64,000 nucleotides of DNA from NCBI GenBank assembly GCA_026008535.1, contig BRKX01000009.1, positions 50,031,001 to 50,095,000 on the forward strand, read 5' to 3'. Positions 1 to 12,387 of this stretch are shown here, piece after piece. This stretch comes from Perilla frutescens. Lineage: Eukaryota; Streptophyta; Magnoliopsida; Lamiales; Lamiaceae. Both the position numbers and the translations under genes were made by a program. Under the pieces are notes generated by a model. That model had not been told where the DNA came from. It did no database searches and saw only the letters and a list, made by a program, of their open reading frames with translations. How positions within the stretch are numbered: the first letter of the stretch is position 1; every line of letters begins with the position of its first letter.

Positions 1-218
1 TTGGTAATTATGCATTAAACCTGATATATGTTAATAGATAACATTATACATAATGCAAAGTGGCAGTGTTTTAGTTTATCAGAATTAAAAAAATTGCCCC
101 TACAACGAATTCTGTAAAACCTGGTACATGAAAGCATATTAACATGCAGGATAAGCACCGTGTGCAACACATGACAGCCTACAAAATGTGGATGAAAATA
201 AAAGGTCATAGAACGGAC

Positions 219-1589
219 CTCAATGAAGGAAACATTTAACTGGAATTCAATTTCGTGCTTCAGGGTTTCGATTTTGCTGAATAGAGCATTCATAGCTTTC
301 GGAATGAGTCCAGTTTCACATCCATCTCTGAGACTAGAACCCATGGTGTACGTTTTTCCTGAACCCGTCTGCACCACATTGGAAACTCATTTCTTTCAGA
401 TACTCACACAACATTTTGCTACCACCATTGTAACATAAGTGCTGAATCCTGCATTACTTTTCAGTAGACTTTTAGCTTTACCTGGCCGTAGGCAAGAACA
501 GTAGCATTGTATCCTTGAAACAAGCCATCAACCAGAGGTGCAACACACTCATCATACATAGCAGTCGAGGGCGAGCCAGTACTACCATAAACATGATCGA
601 ATGTAAATGAATGACTCCCAATTTGCACCTGGTTCACAGCCATAACAAATATCAATAAGATAAGAAACAAGAGTATCAAAGACCACAAAGCAATAAGAAT
701 GTCATGTACTTTTCAGAAAGAAACACACACACACATATATATAACGGCTTCTTGAACAAACAATTCACCTATGTGAACAAGCAACAGAAGGAACAGAAAA
801 AATCATGCAATAAACAAATTAACAGATGCAAATATAAAATAAAAGTGGTTCAGCAGAATGACAAACTAAGACAAAATTTGCATATAAAACAATTCAGAAG
901 GTAACTTTTGGAATATAATTTTAGGAAAAACTATGGCAAGGTCATCTCCACTGGTAAAGAAAATCAAACGGTGAACTTTACTAAAACAAAGTTCCTCACA
1001 AATTAGTAACTTCAAGAATCAAGATTGTAGAAAAGCTCAGACCCTTCTCAAAATTGTTACTTGCAAGCCCAGAATTTTGTTGTTTTTTTTTCTTGAAAAT
1101 GAAAAAAATATGAATGCTAAATTAAAAGATGATCTAATTCCAAAGCAATAAAGAATATTTTTTCCCTATATCTTGAACAACCCAACTCTGTATTGCTCTG
1201 GAATCACCAAACTTCAGATCAAGAATACACTGCAACTTAAATTTGCACATGCATGGCCACCAGAATTCCAGAAAGTAAAATGTTAAGGAACTATACAGGC
1301 TGAAAGATCAGATCTTCTCCCAACAAACGATTCGAACAGAGAAAAAACCAATCCAAAACCATCTCAAAAACCCAAAACACAATCTTTTTTCCGCTTGAAA
1401 CAGCAGCAAAAATTGAGCAGTCAGCAGCAAAAACCCACATCACATTGTGAGTGTTGGGTGTACCTGAGGCTTCCCAGGTAGTACAGTGACACAATCTTGA
1501 CAGCCCTGAAGCTTCTCATCTCCTATGAGAGGCCTGATATGAACCGCCACTTTTACACAACAGTCTTCTCCAGAGGAATTTGCTTCCAT
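219..1589 (-). CDS. KIN-4C: Kinesin KIN-4C-like motor protein, 5' part (three exons, runs off left edge)
   Basis: N-terminal part of a kinesin-4 motor, an ATP-driven microtubule motor. Three coding exons join in frame: 1464..1589 (42 codons, ATG at 1587-1589), 482..628 (49 codons) and 219..368 (50 codons). Introns 369..481 and 629..1463 are phase 0 with GT..AG borders; a third intron runs from 218 past the window edge. The 141 residues start MEANSSGED and continue with CVKVAVHIRPL (first motor strand), FTFDHVYGS, GYNATVLAYGQ, then TGSGKTYTMG across intron 2 (the P-loop, nucleotide binding) and NVSFIE. The HIRPLIGDE, FDHVYGS and PLVDGLFQGYNATVLAYGQ wording fits plant KIN-4C rather than KIN-4A (family knowledge). 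No ATG lies upstream in frame; position 1649 in the same frame is TTG. The rest of the motor, coiled coil and tail lie outside. No stops or frameshifts are seen, so the gene looks intact. The class is firm; the C subtype is an inference from motif resemblance. Confidence 0.92.
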
Positions 1590-1930
1590 TTTGAGCACCA
1601 CACTTTCTTCACAAAAGAAAAAAAGATTAATTTGAGAGGTGAGATACAACCTCCCAAAAGGAAATAAAAGCCAAATGTGTTGAATGTGTTTTTGACAAAC
1701 AGTTAGCAGAAAATTTCACAGAAGTGAAGGGTGAAAGACAGAAAGAGAGTTTCTTGGACCAGAAAATGATGCAGCAACTAGAGAGAGAGAGAGAAGCTAG
1801 GGAGACAGCCAACTAGATTGTTGCTATATGGAATGGGGGGAGAGAGAGGAGAGAGGAGAGAGAGAGAGAGATTGTAGTATTAGTAAAGGGTAGTTGAGGG
1901 AAGAGAGCTATAGAAGGAGAAGCCTTGTGT
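1590..1930 (-). promoter_or_regulatory. Kinesin gene 5' leader and proximal promoter
   Basis: Directly upstream of the kinesin ATG. On the coding strand it is pyrimidine-rich, with CT runs corresponding to GA runs at about 1781..1795 and 1840..1871, as is common in plant 5' UTRs. The ATG context is CTCAAAATGGAAG. No convincing TATA box was found, so the transcription start cannot be placed. Confidence 0.5.
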
Positions 1931-3494
1931 ATCTGTATTTTAGTGTGTGTGGTGTGTGTAACTGCAATGACAACCACTTTCACTTTAGTGTGTTACATTA
2001 TTATTATTATTTATAATTATTTATTTGCTCGGCTTTTTTTTTTGTGTTTCATATTTATATTTCCCTTTTTAATCTTCATTGAATTTATGCCACGCCACTC
2101 GCCAACCCCAACGGTCAGTTCAGTAGCCTTACTAACCCCTGCACCAATATGGGGTTTCAACGACTTCAATTACACTCCAAATCAAAATTAATAATTAAAA
2201 TAAAATAAAATCCATATTTTTTAATTCCTTCAAAAAAATTAGCTTGACAAAAAAAACCATATTTTTTTTTACGTTATTTATATCTCTCAATAACAGAATA
2301 TTTAATAGTTAGTCACAATCAATCACCACTATATTTAAGCTAATGTGACCATACAATTTCAGTGAAGAGAAAAATTCCTCATAATTTCAGTAATTGTTTT
2401 TCTACAAGTAAATTTCGATTTTTCGTTGTCAGTTGTATTTTCTCTGTGAAGACCTAATGATTTTGATTGTTTTCCTGGACATTTATTTATTTATTTATTT
2501 CTAAAATGGATATATATATATATATGTATGTATGTTTAGAACTTTAGTTCCTTTTACAAAAATATTTTGAACTCCACAAAATATATGAAAGAAATGGGGG
2601 AAAAAAAGACAGAAAAATATAAATGTGTGTGGGTGCGGCGCGTGTGCGTGGGGCTGTGTGTGTGTGTATTTCCCGAAATATGTCGCGCGGCTTCCAACGG
2701 TTTTTGGTGATTTTGCACAAAAACAGTTGTCTTTGCCCCGTTGCTCTCCATGCTCATTTACGATTTTACCCTTGCTATGGTAGTAGATTGTACGTATTGG
2801 TGTATACGTATATGGGTATTTTGTACATACAGGTGTAAAGGGGGGTGTTGTGTTTGTGCTAGAAAAAAGTCCTAAACACAGCGCAAACCACGTGATAAAA
2901 TCCAAATAATGAAATAATCGCATCCCCCCAAAAAGACTAGCATATATGCACATTAAGAAATCCACTCCACAATTCCACATGCGTGTGTGCCTTTCCACAT
3001 ACGTATTCAATGTACATACCTACGTATATTTCGTTGGGAGTGGACTAGATGAGTTTGTAATAATCTTTGTGTTGATAGAATTTATCTAAAATGCACTTAG
3101 AATAGTGATCATGGATTTCGCCACTATGTGAGTGTTGAATTTTTAATATGACAAAATACTTTTTATTCAGGTCAATGTCAAACCTTGATGTTATAGGAGT
3201 TGCACGTACCACGCATTCCGCACTAATGCGAGTATGCATAATTTCAGCCATATATAAATAAAGATTGCATGAATATATTTGAACTGTGTTCTTTAAATAT
3301 ATACATCCAACGTATTTGAATTTTCAAAAGAAAATATTCTCCACTAATTACTTATAAGAAATATTTTTATTTATCTTTAAAAAAACAAGTAACAAGTTAA
3401 AGGGACAAATTTTTAATTTCCCAACAAATGATATTCTTCATTTGCAAAGCCCTATATACGACACACCAAATACTATATAAGAGCCGTGAGTATC
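1931..3494. other. Intergenic, AT-rich, no gene seen
   Basis: Low-complexity AT-rich DNA between the kinesin promoter and the first MITE. It holds an (ATTT)5 run at 2481..2500, a TA run at 2511..2525 and a GT-rich patch around 2623..2670. Open frames here have no recognisable domain and no exon-like borders. Confidence 0.6.
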
Positions 3495-3664
3495 GTGTGA
3501 GACAGTCATATGTGTCAAAATCCGTAAAATTGGATAATATTTGGATTCAAACACAATTAAATTCTAATAAAATTACAAATATTTCATGTAAAATGAATTT
3601 TATTTCAAATCTTAATCATTCTTACGAAGTTTAATATGTAAAACGGTCTCACAAATTTTTGTCA
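3495..3664. mobile_element. Short MITE, GTGAGAC family
   Basis: About 170 bp. The left end reads GTGTGAGACAGTC; the right end reads GGTCTCACAAATTTTTGTC, which reverse-complements to a similar GTGAGACC start. The interior stretch TCCGTAAAATTGG...ATAAAATTACAAATAT is also present in the copy at 12388..12980, which supports a family. Target duplications were not resolved. Confidence 0.5.
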
Positions 3665-5537
3665 TACTTGCAAGTTTTTTTCTTGTAAATCTCTTTTTTT
3701 TTTATATCAAAATCCCTTTTTTTATAGAAAAAGAAAACAAATCCATTGATTTTTATGAATGGATCAGTGGACCCTTTTGTTAGATTAGGGTTCAATACTC
3801 TAACCTAAACGAATACATGGTGGTGGGGATGAAGGGTTCAACTACAAGGGTAGTATTAATTAATTTATTTCTTAATTTTCTTTTCGGGCCCCATAAGGTT
3901 TTTGGTAACTATAATTATGGTACACGTAGTACTTTTTTTTTTTTTTTTTTGTTGGTCTTTGTGGTGATTGTCATTATTTCTTGGCAATTCATGGCACATG
4001 GTTTTGTAATATTTGTACATCATTATGAATTTGGATCGATTATACCTTGACTTTTCCACCTCTTTTTTTAATTAATGGAACCATATATTTAAAAACCAAA
4101 TTACGAAATAGAATGATGGCCATATTTCTTCTTCCCATTAAACAATGTATATTTTCTGTACATTAAAGATAGTATTTGTGCTGTGCGTGTATATTTATTT
4201 TTTACTTGATATGATAAACCTTTTCTTTTTATTTATTTACTCTATCATATCTATCTAATTACAAAGATATCCTCGATAGTCAAATTCTTGAAACTTTTAA
4301 TCCAACTAATTTTAAGTGGTTATTCATGTATTTAATTTGAATCATTAATAAGTTATTAATGGAGAAATTGAAATTCCGGCCACTTGCAAGTTCACGTTTC
4401 TCAAAGAAATAAATTTCATTGTATTAGGGAATTGACATTTTTCCGCTAGTGAAATTGCATACTAACAACCCATTTTTAATTCATTAACGGTAGAGATAGA
4501 CGAATGACATTTTTTAATATACGCATAGTCCCTATTTATAAGTGTATTTTGTATAGTCTAAATTAAAAATAAAAACATTTTGTATAATGTTTCATCAATA
4601 TTGAAATAATTGAACTTTCACTCCATGCAAAAATGGTTAAAACCCAAAAATACACTAAAACATGAATTGAATACGAAAAAGTTTTAACTTTCGGACAAAA
4701 ATTTATGCCAGGTAGCTCAGGATGACAAAGTGCGAAATTTTTGTTTGTTTAAACGTATAAGTTTAAAAACTAAAAAAATAATAAAAAAATCATTAAGTCT
4801 AAAAACACGCATCTCACCATAATTCCTTGCACTTCTCACTTGTACATATCATTTAATTTATCTTTAGAGTTAATTTTTTTTGGTGTGGTAATTTTAAGAA
4901 TTTGCAAACAAGACTTGATTTTATTTCATTTTCATATACGACTGTTATAAATATATATTTATTAATTAAAATAAAATTCTTGTGACCCCTTCAATCATAT
5001 ATACCCATTATTATTATTTATTAGTAGTGACTAGTGCATAATACTTTGGTCATAGATCCCACATAACTAGCGTCAAAATCATGACAGTAAGCGTATATTA
5101 ATTTGTAGTAAGTAGCCAGTTTATAAAAAAGTAAATAATATCTTCTCTTAATTAAGAAGTGTAATTGAGGAAAGAACAAGAGAGAGGGGGTTATGTGAAT
5201 TTAGAATTTATGAGCAAAAAAAGGTTTTTATAAAAAGGAAAAAAAGAAAGAAAGAAAGGGACAGTGGTTGGGGGTGCAGTAAAGGGGCATTAGACATAGC
5301 CAGCGTTGGTGGTCTCCTACCTCACATGCCCTTTCTTTTATGGACCCACCTTCACCCAGTCCGACTCAACCCCACCACACACAATACGTGGCACTTATAT
5401 ATTATCCTACTTAAACTATTACCTAAATCAACCACTATTTTTTACCACTCAATCTTCTATTTTATTTTCACTTCTCTCCCATTATTTAATTCCCACGACC
5501 GATATATGTCACAACTTTATGTGTTATATATTTTTTT
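3665..5537. other. Intergenic, AT-rich; one leader-like patch
   Basis: No gene is supported. The patch at about 5300..5490 has lower A/T content, a TATATATTA at about 5396 and pyrimidine-rich sequence after it, so it superficially resembles a promoter plus leader on the plus strand. No coding frame with a domain follows. Confidence 0.45.
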
Positions 5538-5661
5538 TTGTAAATAAAAGAAAATCATGTGGAAATGAATATCATATATGAATATTCACGTGTGAAGCAG
5601 GAACACTCTCACACGTCGATATATGACATTTCCACGTGATTTAATTTTCTTTTATTTACCA
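5538..5661. repeat. Imperfect 124-bp foldback with G-box cores
   Basis: The left arm (from TTGTAAATAAAAGAAAATCA through TTCACGTGTGA, ending about 5595) pairs with the right arm (TCACACGTCGATATATGACA to TTTCTTTTATTTACC, 5610..5661) with a few mismatches and a loop of about 14 nt. CACGTG cores lie on both arms. It could be a small foldback transposon or a transcribed hairpin. Confidence 0.6.
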
Positions 5662-5829
5662 AAACAACACAAACTCTCGATGAACCACGTCACATATCGG
5701 TTACCGAAATTAGATTTTGTGATCGAATTGAAAACAAAATAAAAAGTTGAGATATAAATTATAATTTTGTGAAAGTTGGGATAGAATGAAATTAATATTG
5801 TCAAAAGTTTGTCATAGAATATTGTGATT

Positions 5830-6185
5830 TAAAATTCATCAGACGGTACTAATATTCGAATGCACTTTGCATATCACACGCAATTATATGGATCAAGTCA
5901 ATATTTAAATATGAGTATGGATACCTTCTGACGGACTTTGACCTATCAAACGGTGTGACCATGAGACTACCTATTTTTTTGTTTTATAATTATTAACATC
6001 GCATATATTTTGTTAATGTTGAAGATTTAGATAGAGACAAAAACTCATGTTAGACCGTCCATCGCACGGTATTCATATTCGAGTACTCCACTTTGAATTT
6101 CACATATAATTATATAGGTGTATAGATTGGAGATCATCTCACAAATTTTGACCCGTATGATTAACATAATGTGTCTACATATTTA
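5830..6185. repeat. Two diverged copies of a ~130-bp unit
   Basis: The block CAGACGGTACTAATATTCGA (about 5840) through the TTGACCTATCAAACGGTGTG region is echoed about 215 bp later by GCACGGTATTCATATTCGAG (about 6063) through TTTTGACCCGTATGATTAAC. The order of sub-motifs is the same; divergence is high. Confidence 0.4.
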
Positions 6186-6788
6186 ATTGATATTTTGTTG
6201 GGGAAAGAAATTGGCACTGCATATACACTTTTAGTTTTGACCATTCGATTAATCTATATTTGTTTGATCGAATATAATGCCTTGTGAATACAAATATCTC
6301 AGTTCAAATGTAAATTCCAATTTTGTTCTACAAAATTGTGTGTGTGTGTGTATAAATATATTGTCCCTGAATTAATATGTTAACTAGTTGGCTTATCATT
6401 TATCAATTGTGCCTTGTCCACCCTCAAAGTCTACTCCTTCGTTTCTTTTCAGCATGCATGTGTGAATGTGCTTGCCTTCTTTTTCAAGATAATTAAATCT
6501 CAAATATTTGCACAATAGAAGTAATAAATGACAAATAATTTCACTTTCTAGCTAGCTCACCTCTACAATGTTACACGCAAAAAATTTATTGTAACATAAG
6601 TTATACATATAAGATTTATGTCACATAGTAATTACTAATTATTAGATCCAACGGCATATATCTCACTAAAGTAACATTTGCAGGACCACATAAATATGTT
6701 AGTAGTTTTCATTCATGTATTTGCTCTCATTTGCAAATCAAGTAGTGACTAGCTAGAGGATTGTTTGTTTATTTATTTATATATTTTA

Positions 6789-7208
6789 TTTGCTAGGTAG
6801 TATAAGGGTGAGATAAATACCTATGACACCCTAATATTTTGTTTGCCAGCAATATTGAGGCCCGTGATTATGTAAGAGCTTGGTATGTGTTAACCATTTA
6901 TATGGTATAACATATCACACCCTGTTGGTGGGATATTTAATACCATACAGAATTATTAAAAATTGTAGACTAAAATAACCTTGCAAATATTAATTAAAAA
7001 TATTATTATAGAATATGCACACAATATATGGTAACTAATTAAATTAGGAATTGAAATTTTATAGAGAATCTAATACATCTAAGCAAACAATATATTATTA
7101 ATACATATATTTTAATACACCAAAACAAACATGATATTTATATCTTATACGGTAAAACGCACCCCATGTCAAACACATCTAATCTTATATCATACAACCT
7201 AGCAAACG
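6789..7208. mobile_element. MITE family A, copy 1
   Basis: About 420 bp with terminal inverted repeats TTTGCTAGGTAGTATAAGGG and CATACAACCTAGCAAACG (reverse complement CGTTTGCTAGGTTGTATG). Nearly the whole length aligns with 11933..12375, including CATATCACACCCTG and CATCTAAGCAAAC blocks. No coding capacity. The superfamily is uncertain; the ends resemble PIF/Harbinger-type MITEs. Confidence 0.75.
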
Positions 7209-7362
7209 AAAAAAGACTATTAGATTATTGAATTTATAATATCAACTTGTCACCTAAATAAGGATTGGTTTTGTATGTATTTTTTAATTGAGCGGCAATC
7301 ATGTGATAACTTACATATGCGGTTTTTCCCTCAAAAAAGAAAAATATCTTGCATAAATTGTA

Positions 7363-7453
7363 CTCCCTCCGTCTCAATATCAAGATCCACCTTTTTATTA
7401 TTTACTCTCTCTATTTTAATAAAAATTGGACCTTGCTATTGGGACGGAGGGGG
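7363..7453. mobile_element. Stowaway-type MITE (91 bp)
   Basis: Starts CTCCCTCCGTCTCAATAT and ends ATTGGGACGGAGGGGG, the classic Stowaway terminal inverted repeat, flanked by TA on both sides (7361-7362 and 7454-7455). Confidence 0.85.
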
Positions 7454-7516
7454 TATAAGTTTACTATGTTGTGGATTTGGATTCGACCAAACCAGATTCA
7501 AGGATTTTCAATTCAT

Positions 7517-7535
7517 TATATATATATATATATAT
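7517..7535. repeat. (TA)n microsatellite
   Basis: Uninterrupted TA dinucleotide run. Confidence 0.9.
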
Positions 7536-8131
7536 TATTTATGTCGACGAAAAAACAAATTAACGGCTAGTTATTGGTCGGTGCAGCATTTTTGCATTTC
7601 ACGTAAATCGACTTAATTAGCTGTAATTGCTTGTGAAATAAATTTAAAGAAGTCTATTAAAAAAAATTAAAGATGTCTATCTCAGTTCATATTTTGCGTG
7701 TGGACCTTGTGGTTCCTATAATTTCCTCCATGACATATATGTGTACTCTTCATAGATATATTTAATTGTCTTCAAATGCCCTCTTTTTGTAACATTTCAT
7801 GTATGCGATAATAATTTATTTCTGAGCATCACGTAAATCATATGGATCAAAATTCGTAAGACTAGTGAAAATTCGGATCTAAACCATATATATTCAGTAG
7901 CCTCATTTGTGCTTTTAATTTATCAATATTTGATTGTGCTTGGATCCAGATCTTTACCTAACTTACAGATTTTGACCCATAAGACTGTCAGACAAGACTC
8001 CCAATTTATTTGTATCTCCTTTCATATTATATACTATTATAGAAAAATAAATGTGTCAATCCACCGTACTTAAAGTATTTTTATTTGTTATCCAATGCCT
8101 CATCAAACTTTTTTTTTTTAACAATTATTGT

Positions 8132-8230
8132 AACAACCCAAAAACGTTATCTATGGGTGTGATGTGTGTAAATCCATTTAGTGTACACGAGTCGTTAAAT
8201 CGTTCTTTTTCCTTGTAATGGTGGTATTGT
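8132..8230 (+). mobile_element. Possible chromovirus LTR start fragment
   Basis: Begins TGTAACAACCC, the usual start of LTRs of chromovirus (Ty3/gypsy) elements. It is followed by about 100 bp that could be LTR and then unrelated AT-rich DNA. No far end or duplication was found, so this is weak. Confidence 0.3.
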
Positions 8231-8771
8231 TTTTTTATATGTTGCTATATTTTGGTTCTAAATTAAAACGAATTGGTCTTGGAAAAAAAGAAAAAAGAAT
8301 CTAAAATAATTCCAAATAAATTAAGACCTCAATCAAAAAGTAAAAGTTGTCATGAAACTTGCTCGAATATGAAGCTAATTGAATTTGATTGATCTTAAAT
8401 CAAGTAGAATTAATATGAATCGAGCTCAAATATTGTGATTTAAAAAAAATGTTCGATCCAAACTCTAGCTTCTATAAAATATGTTCACATTTTGGAACAA
8501 ACTTGTTACATGCGTTTATCAAACCAAATCAATCAAATTAAATCATTTTTTCCTCCACAAATAATCTAAAAATTATTCAAGTACCAAATTATTCATGATT
8601 CTGAGCATTTTCAGCCTTACATGTAATGTCAATTTCATAAAGTGCAGAAATTCAATAAAACAAATCGATTAATTATTAACTGCATGAATATGAAAACTAG
8701 TGCAATCAAAGTGGTCCATTGCATTTGTTCTATTTAAAGCCAAATGATCAGAAATTAAACGTTCAACGATA

Positions 8772-8789
8772 TACACACACACATATAAG

Positions 8790-8832
<43 letters not shown>
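8772..8832. repeat. (AC)n then (AT)~20 microsatellite
   Basis: A short AC run at 8772..8782 and a long AT run at 8792..8832. Confidence 0.9.
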
Positions 8833-8835
<3 letters not shown>

Positions 8836-10956
8836 GATGATATTGCTCGTTGTAATTCAGTCCTAATTTTCTACTATAATTTTTCAATATGGCAGGAAAA
8901 AGATATATGTTTTGTTGACATTGCGCGAGCAAGAATTTATTTCGAGTTTTTTCCTATAAATTGTCTTTATTTATATCCAATTTTGACCTCGAGTTTGGAA
9001 CCAATAAAATTACACTTGATTTTCTTGGGATATGAGCAGTACTTTTATTTTATGTTATGTTAATATGACCAGTACTCTTTAATTATTAGTATTGAATTGT
9101 ATTAATAATTAATTTGTGTTCACAAAATAAAAATTAATATTAGCAGAGCCTTAATTATCACTTATAAGTTTAAGGGACTAGTTCATGTAATAAATCAAAC
9201 TTCAAAAGTATTTTCGTAAATAACCTTCGTTATACTATACAAACTTTGCTTTAAAACTATCAACAATTTTTGACCCAACTCTAATTTCGTTCATTTAACT
9301 TGTATTTCTATTATTACTACCAGTTCTTGTAAATTAATATGTTTCCATGATTGTTTGCTATATGGAGTGATGATTTCATAACTAAAAAGGTTTCATGAAT
9401 TCGAATTTCATCAGCATCATATATAAGTCATGAATACTTTGTGTATACTTATAAGTAGGGACTGTGAGTATCTTAAGTAAATATGATGAAAGAAAAAACA
9501 AATCCTTCACATACCATCTTACACTCAACAGTACAAAAACAAAAAACAAAAAATAATCAGTAGACAACAAACAAACACTTAATTGTGACATATAGAAAAA
9601 CAAGAATACAATTGGGGTACTACTTAATAGTGATGGTGTGATCTAAATTTAAACTACAGCCACTAAAATTACATTGCTTTGTCCTGAAAAAAAGAAGATG
9701 AAATTGAAGACTTGAATCCAAATCAATGAGAAATATTCGAGGATATATGTCAATTTGTGAATGAATATTTTATTGCTTTTTTGACTGCAATATAATAAAA
9801 TGGTGGACTACAAGTTAAGAAAACTGTCACAACACACACCAGAATTATCATTTGCATTCTTGAACTACTTCATCCATAAGGAAGAAGTGGGTGGGGGTTA
9901 ATGGTACACAACTAAGTGATCCCAAAATTTTCCATCTCATTTTTATGGACCTAACTTTTAATCCATTGTATTTTTCCATTATTAATCCTACCGTTAGCTT
10001 AATTTGGTGGTAGCTACTAGCTACTAACCACAACCAGCATCTGCCACCCCCCCCCCCCCCCACTAATTTACTTTCTTCACTTCTTAATCTTGCATGTCTT
10101 AATATCTTACTTTCTTAATCATTGGCAGTTAGATTATCTTTCTTCTTTCATATCAATATTGTTTAATATATACACACACGTTCCGCAAATATAGTTTAAT
10201 TATATAGCCTTTTTTACGCTATCAAGAAAAAAAATATATTATAATGTTTTTGAAAATTAAATCTGACTCGCAATTTTCCTACCATGTATGGTCTTATTTA
10301 ATTTATTAATCAAAGTTAAAAAGATTTTTAATTTTAAAGAACATTAAGTAGGGATCAAGGAACAAACAAATATAAAATAAGAAACTATCTTTATGGGACG
10401 GAGAAAGTATTTTTTTATCCTATATACTTTGTTTGGTCTCGTACTTTTACTTTACATATGCAAATTATTTTATACACACTAAATGTCGCGTGCTATACAC
10501 ACAGTGCATGCTAAGAATATGAAACATTGTAAATTAATTTGAACAATCGGATATTTCAAGGTCACACTGCATAAAATAAAATTTGAAAAAAAAAAACCTA
10601 AATTTTTTTGGGTAGATTATATAGATGTTATTGTGAAGGATTAGGGCATAGTACTATGCTATTAACTATAAAATAATTATATGATGTAATGGATTGGCAA
10701 ACTGTAAATACACCTAGCTAAAAATTTACGAACTTTAATTTTAAGAGTTATATGTATGCAAAATTAATACATCGTGTGGCATTTATTCTTACTTCCTAGA
10801 TTAATTACTAATTAGTGATCCAACTACGTCAAATTGATTTGAATTTAAATTATTGGTAGCATCAATAAATTAAAAGCACCATATTTAAGACTTAAAAATA
10901 AACCCCAGTCAAGAAAAGGTGAGTAATTAATATGATGATTATTCCCTAATTCATGA
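8833..10956. other. Intergenic, AT-rich, no gene seen
   Basis: No supported gene. It contains a run of 15 C at 10047..10061 and an isolated GGGACGGAGAAAGTA at about 10394 that looks like one end of a decayed Stowaway element. Open frames are short and without domains. Confidence 0.55.

Positions 10957-11000
<44 letters not shown>
10957..11000. repeat. (AC)13(AT)9 compound microsatellite
   Basis: AC run 10957..10982 followed directly by AT run 10983..11000. Confidence 0.9.
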
Positions 11001-11932
11001 TAGTTTTTGGAAAATTAAATTTACAGGTTACAACTTAGCTATCTAAACTGTGGTTAGAAAGGCAAATATATATTTTTGGTGGTTTATGCCCATCAAGAAT
11101 CAGTGAGTTCTAATATCATATTTCTTGGTTTTATTTTTTTGATAGGTTGGGCAAAAGTCGGATTTTGTTGAGAGCAATTGCGGTTAGATGGCATTTTAAT
11201 ATTATCAACTTAAATTAATTAGATGATTTATACCTCGCATTTAAGAATTTTAAGTGCTGTTGAAAGTTGGTGATTGGATTGTTCAATGTTTCAAAATCAT
11301 CAAATGCGTAACGCTAAAGATTTGCTAATTAAAAAGCCGAATTCATGGAGTTGATGGAACCAATAAAAATTTATCTCATTTTCATTTCATCTCATTCAAA
11401 GGTAACACACCCCTTGAGATGTTGACTCATTACTCGGATACTTTTCTAATTATATTTATGGGAATGTCATGGATTTAATTAGTTGCCTCTATTTACAGTA
11501 TGTTCATACTAATATATAAGTTTAATTTTAATTTTACTTTTATACACGTTATGCCCCCGTTTTAAATTAATTGTCGTTTTAGAATTTTTAAAATATTTTT
11601 TGTTTACTGTATTTTCACACTATCTCACTCAGTTTTAACCTATATATCTAAATAAGAAATATGCATTTTTAAGAAAAATGTATTTTAATATGATTTGACA
11701 TGAGGTGGAGAGTGAGTATATATATTCATTAAATGATTACATCTTAATAATGTTAAAACTTCTGAAATGATAATTAATTAATTAATTAATCTGAAGCTAA
11801 TGGAATATATACTAACAAACTAGGTTATATATGGGCGTCCGTCCAATAAAATCTATGAAGTATATAAGAAGTCGAAATAGATAGATATTCAATATAGTTT
11901 TGATGGAGGAATATTGGAATTCATTAGCTGGC
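11001..11932. other. Intergenic, AT-rich, no gene seen
   Basis: No gene is supported. CCCCCGTTTTAAATTAATTG at about 11555 resembles a decayed Stowaway end, but no partner was identified. Confidence 0.5.
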
Positions 11933-12375
11933 TTGGGCTTGTTTGTTAGGCAGTATAAGGTTGTATTAGATACCTATAATACCCTAATATCATGTTTGCT
12001 AGCAATAATAAAGCCCATGATTATGCAAGGGTCCGGTATGTGTTAACCAATTATATGGTATACCATATCACACCCTGTAGGTGGGATATATAATACCATA
12101 CATAATTATTATAAATTACAGACTAAAATAACCTTGCAGATATTAATTAAAATTATTATTATAGAATATTTACACAGTATATGGTAACTAATTAAAGGAT
12201 ATTTTAGGAATTGAAATTTTATATAGAATCTAATACATCTAAGCAAACTATATATTATTAATACATATATTTTAATACACCAAAACAAACATGATATTGA
12301 TATTTTATACGGTATAACACATCCCATGTCAAACATATTCAACCTTATACCATACTGTCTAGCAAACGAGCCCAA
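11933..12375. mobile_element. MITE family A, copy 2
   Basis: About 440 bp. Terminal inverted repeats TTGGGCTTGTTTGTTAGGCA and TGTCTAGCAAACGAGCCCAA are clearer than in copy 1 (6789..7208), to which it aligns over almost its full length. Small indels separate the copies, for example a GGATATTT insertion around 12196. No coding capacity. Confidence 0.78.
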
Positions 12376-12387
12376 AATATATGAGGG

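Noticed and set aside
5280..5500. Possible plus-strand promoter and 5' leader
   Set aside because: TATA-like and pyrimidine-rich, but no following coding sequence, splice site or known non-coding RNA could be identified.
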